A stretch of 6,191 nt of DNA from contig JAAFHS010000170.1 in assembly GCA_013298485.1 (NCBI GenBank), positions 1 through 6,191 of the forward strand, written 5' to 3'. The stretch comes from Rhodobacterales bacterium (GTDB lineage Bacteria; Pseudomonadota; Alphaproteobacteria; Rhodobacterales; Rhodobacteraceae). Shown piece by piece: positions 1 through 5,369 of this stretch. The position numbers were made by a program, and so were the translations under genes. The number at the start of each line of letters is the position of its first letter. Position 1 is the stretch's first letter. The notes below the pieces were generated by a model. The model did no database searches. It worked only from the letters and a program-made list of their open reading frames with translations, and was not told the origin of the DNA.

Positions 1-29
1 GGGAAAGTGGTATGCGGTGGTATACTGTA

Positions 30-632
30 TCAGCTTTGGAAGAAAGAGGCTGTCCGGTTGCGGATCCAATCCCACAGCAAGGGCGCACCCCGTGCGATTT
101 TGCTGCCCACACGGCTTTCCAGCTGGTCAGCCGTCACCTTGTATTCAATCCACGTCCCGCCACCAGATTGCAGGTTGGCCATGACGGGCTGCACGCGGTC
201 GAGTGATTTGGCGAAAACGGCGTCGGGGGTTTCTGCGGCCTCGAACTCCTCCCACAGTGCGCGGAAGGCGGGGCCAAGATCGGGGGGCAGCAAGCCGAAG
301 ATGCGGTCGGCGGCGCGGGCTTCGGCGGCGATGGTTTCGGCACTCGCGTGGGCCATGCCATTCGCGGAATGAATGGGCACATCGCCCACGTCGATTTCCA
401 CCAGATCATGCAGGATCAGCATACGGATGACGCGCGTGACATCAACGCGCGGGTCTGCGTGATCGGCCAGCACCATGGCGTAAAGGGCAAGATGCCAGCT
501 GTGTTCGCCGGAGTTTTCGCGGCGCGATCCATCGCAGAGCGTGGTGGCGCGCAGGACGGATTTCAGGCGGTCCGCCTCGTTCAGGAAGGCAAATTGCTGA
601 TCTAGGCGGCCCGTCAACGGCTGATCGGTCAA
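30..632 (-). CDS. HD-domain metal-dependent phosphohydrolase (YfbR/HD_3-like)
   Basis: A 200-residue protein with the layout of small HD-domain hydrolases related to YfbR-type 5'-deoxynucleotidases. His44 lies in an EHSWH motif, His75-Asp76 form the HD pair in an LHDLVEIDVGD stretch (residues 74-84), and Asp145 lies in KSLDRVQPV. Together these give the usual H...HD...D metal site. No signal peptide or membrane segment is visible, so it is probably cytosolic. Family members remove phosphate from nucleotides or related phosphoesters; the exact substrate cannot be read from sequence. The start is a TTG that overlaps the TGA of the upstream 86-residue gene (TTGA, four bases), and the next in-frame Met is only residue 53, inside the HD domain, so the TTG is the best choice. 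No clear Shine-Dalgarno precedes it, which fits translational coupling. It is the last gene of the leftward unit seen here. The family call is firm; the nucleotidase activity is inference. Confidence 0.85.
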   Translation of the reverse strand: MTDQPLTGRLDQQFAFLNEADRLKSVLRATTLCDGSRRENSGEHSWHLALYAMVLADHADPRVDVTRVIRMLILHDLVEIDVGDVPIHSANGMAHASAETIAAEARAADRIFGLLPPDLGPAFRALWEEFEAAETPDAVFAKSLDRVQPVMANLQSGGGTWIEYKVTADQLESRVGSKIARGAPLLWDWIRNRTASFFQS

Positions 633-889
633 TGGCTGAGCGTGTCGCGCGGACCGGCGGGGGCCTCTTTGCCCTCGCGTTTGGCCTGCAGCACCTTGTC
701 GAGAAAGGCGCGCCCGCGTTTTTCGGCGACACGGACGCGGTAGGCCGTCAGAAACGCCTCTTGCATCGTGGGGGAGGCATCAAGCAGCACGCGGGCGACC
801 TTATCCGGGAGGCGTTCATCGCCGAGTTCGTCCATCGCGGCCAGCACATCGCGGGCAAGCTGATCGCCCATATCCTCGATCACACCCAT
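629..889 (-). CDS. Small conserved-looking protein of unknown function (86 aa)
   Basis: I do not recognise a named family. The 86-residue product is charged, lacks cysteine, and reads as mostly alpha-helical, with an acidic N-terminal third (MGVIEDMGDQLARDVLAAMDE) and a basic C-terminal part around residues 50-72. It has no signal peptide or membrane segment and is probably cytosolic. It is supported as a real gene by its packing. Its ATG shares one base with the hydrolase stop codon (TGATG), its own TGA overlaps the TTG start of the HD-domain gene, and a GCGAGG about 12 bases before the ATG can serve as ribosome binding site. A second ATG at codon 7 is a possible alternative start. Position between a hydrolase and an HD phosphohydrolase suggests a shared role, but nothing in the sequence says which. 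Confidence 0.75.
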   Translation of the reverse strand: MGVIEDMGDQLARDVLAAMDELGDERLPDKVARVLLDASPTMQEAFLTAYRVRVAEKRGRAFLDKVLQAKREGKEAPAGPRDTLSH

Positions 890-1548
890 CAGCGTGATAC
901 CTCGCCGAGGCGGCGTTTGACGTAAGTACTGACGGTATCAATCATGGGTTTCATATGGGTCTCCTCGTCCTTGAAGAAGTGATCTGCGCCGTCCACAAGG
1001 GTATGGGTGATCGTGATACCCTTTTGTTCATGCAGCTTGTTGACCAGCGTCACTGTGTCCTTGGGGTTTGCAACCTTGTCGGCGGATCCGTTGATGATCA
1101 GCCCGGAGGCGGGGCAGGGGGCGAGGAAGCTGAAGTCATAGGTGTTGGCGGGGGGGGCCACACTGATGAATCCGGTGATTTCGGGGCGGCGCATCAGAAG
1201 CTGCATGCCGATCCAGGCGCCAAAGCTGAAGCCCGCGACCCAGCAGTGTTTGGCATTCTGGTTCATCGACTGCAGATAGTCGAGCGCGGAGGCGGCATCG
1301 CTGAGCTCGCCTATGCCCTGATCGTATTCACCCTGGCTGCGGCCCACGCCACGGAAGTTGAACCGCAGGACGGTGAAGCCAAGGTTGTAGAAAGCATAGT
1401 GCAGATTATAGACGACCTTGTTGTTCATGGTGCCGCCGTACTGCGGGTGCGGGTGCAGCACGATGGCGATCGGCGCATCGCGTTCCTTTTGCGGATGATA
1501 CCGGCCTTCAAGCCGCCCATCGGGGCCGGCAAAGATCACTTCGGGCAT
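889..1548 (-). CDS. Alpha/beta hydrolase, COG2945-like
   Basis: A 219-residue alpha/beta hydrolase. The nucleophile elbow GFSFG spans residues 106-110 with Ser108. Asp157 in NGSADKV and His190 in DGADHFF complete a plausible catalytic triad in the right order and spacing. The HPHPQYGGTMNN block (32-43) and FRGVGRSQG (65-73) are hallmarks I associate with the COG2945 group of soluble bacterial hydrolases, and about 220 residues is their normal length. There is no signal peptide, so it should act in the cytosol; its substrate is unknown. The ATG is preceded by AGGAA five to six bases upstream, which supports this start. It is the first gene of the leftward unit and is transcribed divergently from iscR, so it could be influenced by the regulator bound between them. 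The fold and family are secure; any specific esterase or peptidase activity would be a guess. Confidence 0.88.
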   Translation of the reverse strand: MPEVIFAGPDGRLEGRYHPQKERDAPIAIVLHPHPQYGGTMNNKVVYNLHYAFYNLGFTVLRFNFRGVGRSQGEYDQGIGELSDAASALDYLQSMNQNAKHCWVAGFSFGAWIGMQLLMRRPEITGFISVAPPANTYDFSFLAPCPASGLIINGSADKVANPKDTVTLVNKLHEQKGITITHTLVDGADHFFKDEETHMKPMIDTVSTYVKRRLGEVSR

Positions 1549-1578
1549 TCAGTTCCTGCCTGTGTCATGAGCGATTTC

Positions 1579-1607
1579 TTGACAGTTTCGCTCGGTCAAT
1601 CTAGAAC
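1579..1607 (+). promoter_or_regulatory. Sigma-70-type promoter of the iscR-suf operon
   Basis: TTGACA at 1579-1584 matches the -35 consensus fully. TAGAAC at 1602-1607 lies 17 bases further on and matches four of six -10 positions. Transcription would begin near 1614, leaving a leader of about 80 bases before the GTG start of iscR. The position directly upstream of the regulator and the ideal spacing make this the likely main promoter. The start site itself is inferred. Confidence 0.75.
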
Positions 1608-1616
1608 CATTCTAAA
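1600..1616. promoter_or_regulatory. Palindromic operator over the iscR -10 (candidate IscR site / Iron-Rhodo-box)
   Basis: TAGAA (1602-1606), a three-base spacer and TTCTA (1610-1614) form a perfect inverted repeat; the outer T1600 and A1616 also match. It covers the -10 element and the predicted transcription start, the position expected for a repressor. Rrf2-type IscR autorepresses in several bacteria, and the iron-responsive palindrome of Rhodobacterales promoters (Iron-Rhodo-box) has been tied to IscR. I assign this palindrome to that class from memory of its general form, not from a motif scan. Confidence 0.65.
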
Positions 1617-1630
1617 GGGCGTCTGCGCCC
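1617..1630 (+). other. Stem-loop at the predicted 5' end of the suf transcript
   Basis: GGGCG (1617-1621) and CGCCC (1626-1630) can form five consecutive G-C pairs closed by the loop TCTG. It begins about three bases after the inferred transcription start, so it would sit at the very 5' end of the mRNA, where such hairpins can slow decay. Seen in sequence; its function is inferred. Confidence 0.45.
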
Positions 1631-1637
1631 AAGTGAG

Positions 1638-1660
1638 GGGTTGCTTGAGTTAAGCGGCCC
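1638..1660 (+). other. Leader stem-loop upstream of iscR
   Basis: Bases 1638-1646 can pair with 1652-1660 in a nine-pair stem that includes two G-U pairs, with loop GAGTT. The GGCCC of its right arm (1656-1660) can instead pair with GGGCC at 1685-1689, which overlaps the probable Shine-Dalgarno of iscR, so the two pairings exclude each other. No T-run follows directly, so it is not an ordinary terminator. Confidence 0.4.
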
Positions 1661-1694
1661 GGTCGCAATCGTCAATGTTTTTGGGGGCCACCCG

Positions 1695-2156
1695 GTGAAG
1701 CTATCGACCAAAGGCCGCTATGCGATGGTGGCGCTTGCCGATCTGGCCCTTGCTGCCAGTGATGACATGGTATCGCTGGCCGCGATTTCCAAGCGGCAGG
1801 ACATCAGTCTGCCCTATCTGGAGCAGCTTTTCGTGAAACTGCGCCGCGCCGGTCTGGTGGAGGCGGTGCGGGGGCCGGGGGGCGGATACCGCCTTGCACG
1901 CAGCGCGGATGCGATACGGGTGAGTGAGGTGCTGGAGGCGGTGGAGGAAAATGTGGATGCGCTGCACACCGGGGCAGGGGCGAGCGGCGGGGTATCGGGA
2001 TCGCGCGCGCAGAGCCTGACGAACCGGTTGTGGGAAGGGCTGTCGGCCAATGTCTATGTGTTTCTGCATCAGGTGCGGTTGTCGGATATCGTGAAGAATG
2101 ACCTGACGCCTTGCCCGGCGGTGCCGAACCTGTTCCGCGTGGTGGATGAGGAATGA
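1695..2156 (+). CDS. iscR: Rrf2-family Fe-S regulator IscR, rhodobacterial type without the CysCysCys cluster motif
   Basis: A 153-residue Rrf2-family transcription regulator beginning with the family signature KLSTKGRYAMVAL at residues 2-14. A winged helix-turn-helix occupies about residues 8-66, including the recognition segment SLPYLEQLFVKLRRAGLV (38-55) and the wing VRGPGGGYRLAR (58-69). A dimerisation helix follows at about 108-136. E. coli IscR holds [2Fe-2S] with three cysteines and a histidine in the region matching residues 90-112; here those positions read Thr, Ser, Ser and Asn (near T92, S97/S101/S103 and N110). The only cysteine is Cys140 near the C-terminus. The same pattern is known for R. 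sphaeroides IscR, reported to bind an Fe-S cluster in another way. The GTG start is chosen because it begins the family signature and has GGGGG seven bases upstream. Its stop overlaps the next ATG (ATGA). It probably represses its own operon through the palindrome over the -10. Confidence 0.92.
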   Translation: MKLSTKGRYAMVALADLALAASDDMVSLAAISKRQDISLPYLEQLFVKLRRAGLVEAVRGPGGGYRLARSADAIRVSEVLEAVEENVDALHTGAGASGGVSGSRAQSLTNRLWEGLSANVYVFLHQVRLSDIVKNDLTPCPAVPNLFRVVDEE

Positions 2157-3196
2157 CGCGTCTCTATCTGGATTGGAACGCAACAACGCCACTGCGCCCG
2201 GAGGCGCGGGCGGCGATGATTGCGGCGATGGATGTGGTGGGTAATCCGAGTTCGGTGCATGCCGAGGGGCGGGCGGCAAAGGCGCTGGTGGAACGCGCGC
2301 GAGTGCAGGTGGCGCAGGCCTTTGGCGCGGATGGGGCGGATATCGTGTTTACATCCGGGGCGACGGAAGGGGCAGCACTGGCCTGTGCCGGGCGTGATCT
2401 GGCCTGTGCCGAGGTGGAGCATGAGGCGGTGCTGGCGTGGTGCGATCCGTTGCTGCCGGTTGATGCAGAGGGCCGTGTGATTGTACGTGCGCCGGGCGAG
2501 TCTGCGTTGCAGCTTGCCAATTCCGAAACCGGGGTGATGCAGGAGATTCCGGCGGGGCTGGCGCTGTGTGATGCGACGCAAGCGTTCGGGAAGGTGCCGG
2601 TGGCGTTCAACTGGCTGGGATGTGATATGGCGCTGGTGTCGGCGCATAAGCTGGGCGGACCGAAGGGCGTGGGGGCAATGGTGTTGCGGCGGGGGCTGGA
2701 TGTGGCGGCGCAACTGCGCGGCGGCGGGCAGGAAATGGGGCGCCGGGCGGGAACCGAGAACATCATCGGGATCGCGGGATTCGGGGCGGCGGCAGAGGCC
2801 GCGGCGCGCGATTTGGCGGATGGGGTCTGGGATAGGGTTGCGGAACTTAGAAATATTCTAGATCAAGCATTGTCGGCCCATGAATTTGAGACTATTTCAG
2901 TCGGGAATGGGACGGCGCGCCTGCCGAATACCCTGTGCGTGATTGCACCGGGCTGGCGCGGCGAGACGCAGGTGATGGCGATGGATCTTGCGGGTTTTGC
3001 AGTCTCGGCGGGGTCGGCGTGTTCGAGTGGCAAGGTACGCGCAAGCCGCGTGTTGCGTGCGATGGGGTTTGACGACGCGCTTGCGGGGCAGGCGATCCGG
3101 GTCTCACTTGGCCCCGCGGTAACGGAAGATGAAGTGCTGCGCTTTGCCGATGTGTGGGCGGCGCAGTACCGGAAAATCAGGGGCCGTGCGGCCTGA
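2153..3196 (+). CDS. Group I (IscS/NifS-like) cysteine desulfurase, compact form
   Basis: A PLP-dependent cysteine desulfurase that would convert L-cysteine to alanine and an enzyme persulfide, the sulfur source for the Fe-S clusters built by the Suf proteins. Visible residues are His90 (VEHEAVL, ring stacking), Asn123, Asp140 and Gln143 (DATQ, cofactor ring), Ser163-His165-Lys166 (SAHKLGGPKG, with Lys166 binding PLP) and the catalytic Cys290 in a mobile-loop motif SAGSACSSGK (285-294). That motif is typical of group I enzymes, not of SufS. At 347 residues it is about 40-55 shorter than IscS or NifS, mainly through shortened segments around residues 76-90 and 100-122, with the active site intact. 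Its ATG overlaps the iscR stop (ATGA), so translation is likely coupled. Codons 232-248 are unusually AT-rich and contain a palindrome like the iscR operator. A separate SufS may lie downstream, outside the window. I leave the symbol blank because iscS and nifS are both used. Confidence 0.93.
   Translation: MTRLYLDWNATTPLRPEARAAMIAAMDVVGNPSSVHAEGRAAKALVERARVQVAQAFGADGADIVFTSGATEGAALACAGRDLACAEVEHEAVLAWCDPLLPVDAEGRVIVRAPGESALQLANSETGVMQEIPAGLALCDATQAFGKVPVAFNWLGCDMALVSAHKLGGPKGVGAMVLRRGLDVAAQLRGGGQEMGRRAGTENIIGIAGFGAAAEAAARDLADGVWDRVAELRNILDQALSAHEFETISVGNGTARLPNTLCVIAPGWRGETQVMAMDLAGFAVSAGSACSSGKVRASRVLRAMGFDDALAGQAIRVSLGPAVTEDEVLRFADVWAAQYRKIRGRAA
2847..2862. promoter_or_regulatory. Intragenic copy of the iscR operator palindrome
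   Basis: TAGAA (2848-2852), spacer ATA and TTCTA (2856-2860) repeat the perfect palindrome found over the iscR -10. Read on the minus strand, TCTAGAA-N3-TTCTAA matches 1600-1615 at all 13 non-spacer positions. It lies in codons 232-237 of the desulfurase gene and brings in codons such as CTT, AGA, ATT and CTA that are rare in this GC-rich gene. Protein binding here is inferred only. Confidence 0.45.
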
Positions 3197-3209
3197 AAAG
3201 GGGGATCAT

Positions 3210-4724
3210 ATGTCCTTGAACGAGACGACCCTTGAAGTGCGCGACGGCGTTGACCGTGAGACGATCGAGGCCGTGGCCGCGATGTCGGGCAAGTACAAAT
3301 ACGGCTGGGATACCGAAATCGAGATGGATTTCGCGCCGAAGGGCCTGAATGAAGATATCGTGCGCCTGATTTCGGCCAAGAACGAGGAACCGGATTGGAT
3401 GCTGGACTGGCGTCTGGCGGCCTTCCGGCGCTGGCTGCAGATGGAAGAGCCGACCTGGGCGATGGTGAGTTACCCCAAGATCGACTATCAGGACATCTAT
3501 TACTACGCCAAACCGAAAAGCATGGATGTGAAGCCGACGTCGTTGGATGATGTTGATCCGAAGCTGCTGGCGACCTATGCAAAGCTGGGAATTCCGCTGA
3601 AGGAACAGATGCTTCTGGCCGGTGTTGAAGGTGAAGCAGCGCCGCGTCAGGTGGCGGTGGATGCGGTGTTTGATTCTGTGTCGGTGGGCACGACCTTCAA
3701 GGCGGAACTAGCCAAGGCGGGTGTGATCTTCTGTTCAATCTCGGAGGCGGTGCGGGAACATCCGGAACTGGTGAAACAGTACATCGGGTCGGTGGTGCCG
3801 CAGTCGGACAATTTCTTTGCGACGCTGAACAGTGCCGTTTTCAGTGATGGAAGCTTTGTCTACATCCCGCCGGGCACGCGCTGCCCGATGGAGCTGTCGA
3901 CCTATTTCCGGATCAATGCCGAGAATACCGGGCAGTTCGAACGTACGCTGATCATCGCCGACAAGGGGGCCTATGTGAGCTACCTTGAGGGCTGCACGGC
4001 ACCCAAGCGGGATACCAACCAGTTGCACGCGGCAGTGGTGGAGATTGTCATCCTGGAAGATGCCGAGGTGAAGTATTCGACGGTGCAGAACTGGTATCCA
4101 GGCGACGAGAATGGGGTCGGGGGCATCTATAACTTTGTCACCAAGCGCGCCGATTGCCGGGGTGACCGGGCCAAGGTGATGTGGACGCAGGTCGAGACCG
4201 GGTCGGCGATCACGTGGAAATATCCGTCCTGCATTCTGCGGGGGAACGATTCACAGGGCGAGTTCTATTCGATCGCCATTGCAAACAACGCCCAGCAGGC
4301 CGATACGGGGACCAAGATGATCCATCTGGGCAAGCGCACGAAATCGCGCATCGTGTCCAAGGGTATTTCGGCGGGCCGGGCGCAGAACACCTATCGGGGT
4401 CTTGTGTCGATGCACCCGAAGGCCACCGACAGCCGCAATTACACGCAATGCGACAGCCTGCTGATTGGCGATAAATGCGGCGCGCACACGGTGCCCTACA
4501 TTGAAGTCAAGAACAGCTCATCCCGGGTGGAGCATGAGGCGACGACGTCGAAAGTGGACGAGGATCAGCTGTTTTACTGCCGTTCGCGCGGAATGAACGA
4601 AGAGGAGGCGGTGGCGCTGGTGGTCAATGGGTTCTGCAAAGACGTGCTGCAAGCCCTGCCGATGGAATTCGCGATGGAGGCGCAGGCCTTGGTTGCGATT
4701 TCGCTGGAAGGCTCGGTCGGTTAG
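3210..4724 (+). CDS. sufB: Fe-S cluster assembly scaffold SufB
   Basis: A 504-residue SufB, close to the 495 of the E. coli protein, acting in the cytosol in the SufBCD scaffold complex. The N-terminal helical part contains KYKYGWDTEIE and a PDWMLDWRL segment. The beta-helix core follows, with VYIPPGTRCP and YLEGCTAPKRDTNQLH. The C-terminal helical part ends in NGFCKDVLQALPMEFAMEAQ, the SufC-contacting region of the family. Cys414 (YTQCDSLLIGDKCGAHT) matches E. coli Cys405, the sulfur acceptor and proposed cluster ligand. His442-Glu443 (RVEHEAT) match His433-Glu434, and Cys262 matches Cys254. The ATG at 3210 begins the conserved N-terminus and has a strong GGGGGA Shine-Dalgarno; an in-frame extension to 3129 would lie inside the desulfurase gene and is rejected. 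Only 13 bases separate it from the desulfurase, so the two are surely co-transcribed. Its partner gene sufC lies two genes downstream. Confidence 0.97.
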   Translation: MSLNETTLEVRDGVDRETIEAVAAMSGKYKYGWDTEIEMDFAPKGLNEDIVRLISAKNEEPDWMLDWRLAAFRRWLQMEEPTWAMVSYPKIDYQDIYYYAKPKSMDVKPTSLDDVDPKLLATYAKLGIPLKEQMLLAGVEGEAAPRQVAVDAVFDSVSVGTTFKAELAKAGVIFCSISEAVREHPELVKQYIGSVVPQSDNFFATLNSAVFSDGSFVYIPPGTRCPMELSTYFRINAENTGQFERTLIIADKGAYVSYLEGCTAPKRDTNQLHAAVVEIVILEDAEVKYSTVQNWYPGDENGVGGIYNFVTKRADCRGDRAKVMWTQVETGSAITWKYPSCILRGNDSQGEFYSIAIANNAQQADTGTKMIHLGKRTKSRIVSKGISAGRAQNTYRGLVSMHPKATDSRNYTQCDSLLIGDKCGAHTVPYIEVKNSSSRVEHEATTSKVDEDQLFYCRSRGMNEEEAVALVVNGFCKDVLQALPMEFAMEAQALVAISLEGSVG

Positions 4725-4785
4725 TCGCGCGTTTCACAAAATGGCACTGGTTCCATCATATTCCGGCCATTGTTCGCCGATATTG

Positions 4786-4806
4786 CCTAATGCAACTGGC
4801 ATTGGG
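4786..4806 (+). other. Stem-loop between sufB and the membrane protein gene
   Basis: Bases 4786-4793 can pair with 4799-4806 in an eight-pair stem (one G-U) with loop AACTG. The stem buries an in-frame ATG at 4790 and part of the G-rich tract before the ATG at 4817. No run of T follows, so a terminator is unlikely; an mRNA processing or translation-control role is possible. The rest of the gap (4725-4816) shows only a weak promoter-like pair, TTCACA at 4733 and CATATT at 4757. Confidence 0.4.
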
Positions 4807-4816
4807 GTATGGGGCT

Positions 4817-5353
4817 ATGTCTCCGCATCAACTCGAGTTCTCGGCACGGCTGGCACGGATCGAATCCGGCGTCGGCAGTTCCAAATCGACGCTTTACGTC
4901 GGAATGGACGAAACCTATGCCGTGAGTTATCGGCGTCCCGGCCAGACGCGGGGCAATTCTGTTGCGGATGTCATGCGCAACGCAGGCTATCCGATTATGG
5001 TCGCCATCGCGTTTCTGGTCGGCGTGATGGGCAACGCGGTGGCGCGGTTGTTGGATTTCTGGTCCAACGGTCTGCCGAATGGCAGCGAGAACATCGATTT
5101 CCAGCTGGTGATGGACACGGTTATCGCGTGCATGGTGGCGTCGCTTTTGGGGCTGATCTTCCGGATCGGTATCCGCGAATTCATCATGGTGCGCCTGATG
5201 GGGATCGTTGCCGGAACGCTGGGGCTGCACAATCTGGTGCACGCGTATCCGAGCTATTTCGAGCCGGTGTTTTCGACGCTCTGGGTCAGCTATATCACCC
5301 GAACGACCGAGGCAGGCTCCATCGTGTGGCGGGGCGTGAGCATCGCGATGTGA
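4817..5353 (+). CDS. Predicted inner-membrane protein of unknown function in the suf operon
   Basis: I do not recognise a named family. The 178-residue product starts with a soluble region of about 58 residues that includes LARIESGVGSSKSTLYVGMDE, then has hydrophobic segments at about 59-78 (starting PIMVAIAFLVG), 97-115 (LVMDTVIACMVASLLGLIF) and a weaker one at 123-141. It ends in a semi-polar tail of about 37 residues. Two, perhaps three, membrane helices are likely, with no cleavable signal peptide. The ATG at 4817 is preferred because G-rich tracts precede it; a start at 4790 (nine residues longer) has no Shine-Dalgarno and lies in a stem-loop. It follows sufB by 92 bases, the widest gap in this operon, and is followed after 16 bases by the methyltransferase-like gene. 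Position between sufB and sufC suggests a link to Fe-S or iron biology, but no metal-binding motif is evident; its only cysteine lies in the second hydrophobic segment. Confidence 0.8.
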   Translation: MSPHQLEFSARLARIESGVGSSKSTLYVGMDETYAVSYRRPGQTRGNSVADVMRNAGYPIMVAIAFLVGVMGNAVARLLDFWSNGLPNGSENIDFQLVMDTVIACMVASLLGLIFRIGIREFIMVRLMGIVAGTLGLHNLVHAYPSYFEPVFSTLWVSYITRTTEAGSIVWRGVSIAM

Positions 5354-5369
5354 AGAGGAGGGGTGCCTG

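Larger units (their letters stand above)
1549..1694. other. Divergent intergenic region between hydrolase and iscR
   Basis: This 146-base gap holds the control signals for the rightward suf operon and probably those of the leftward unit. It contains a good -35/-10 pair pointing right, a palindromic operator over the -10, a second longer-spaced inverted repeat over the -35, and two potential leader stem-loops. It is clearly richer in A and T than the flanking genes around 1575-1616. I see no convincing complete promoter pointing left. Confidence 0.8.

Noticed and set aside
8..23. Direct repeat TGGTAT-N4-TGGTAT with 10-base period just past the HD gene
   Set aside because: Too short and at the window edge; no gene start nearby in view, so it cannot be assigned as a regulatory site.
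1571..1599. Leftward promoter for the hydrolase unit starting at TTGACC (1599-1594)
   Set aside because: The -35-like hexamer is good but no acceptable -10 lies 16-18 bases away, so a complete promoter is not supported.
955..1653. Plus-strand 232-codon open frame opposite the hydrolase
   Set aside because: Low-complexity Gly/Val-rich product without motifs; the minus-strand frame encodes a full alpha/beta hydrolase with a catalytic triad.
1641..1694. In-frame TTG at 1641 that would lengthen IscR by 18 residues
   Set aside because: The extra residues precede the conserved KLSTKGRYAM start of the family, and the TTG lies in a potential stem; GTG at 1695 has a G-rich ribosome binding site and the right N-terminus.
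3129..3209. In-frame ATG at 3129 extending SufB by 27 residues
   Set aside because: It lies inside the desulfurase gene and the added residues do not resemble SufB; ATG at 3210 has GGGGGA upstream and begins the conserved sequence.
2069..3582. Long minus-strand open frames opposite the desulfurase and sufB
   Set aside because: Their products are rich in Arg, Pro, Ser and His with no motif, as expected from the complement of GC-rich coding DNA; the plus-strand genes have clear family signatures.
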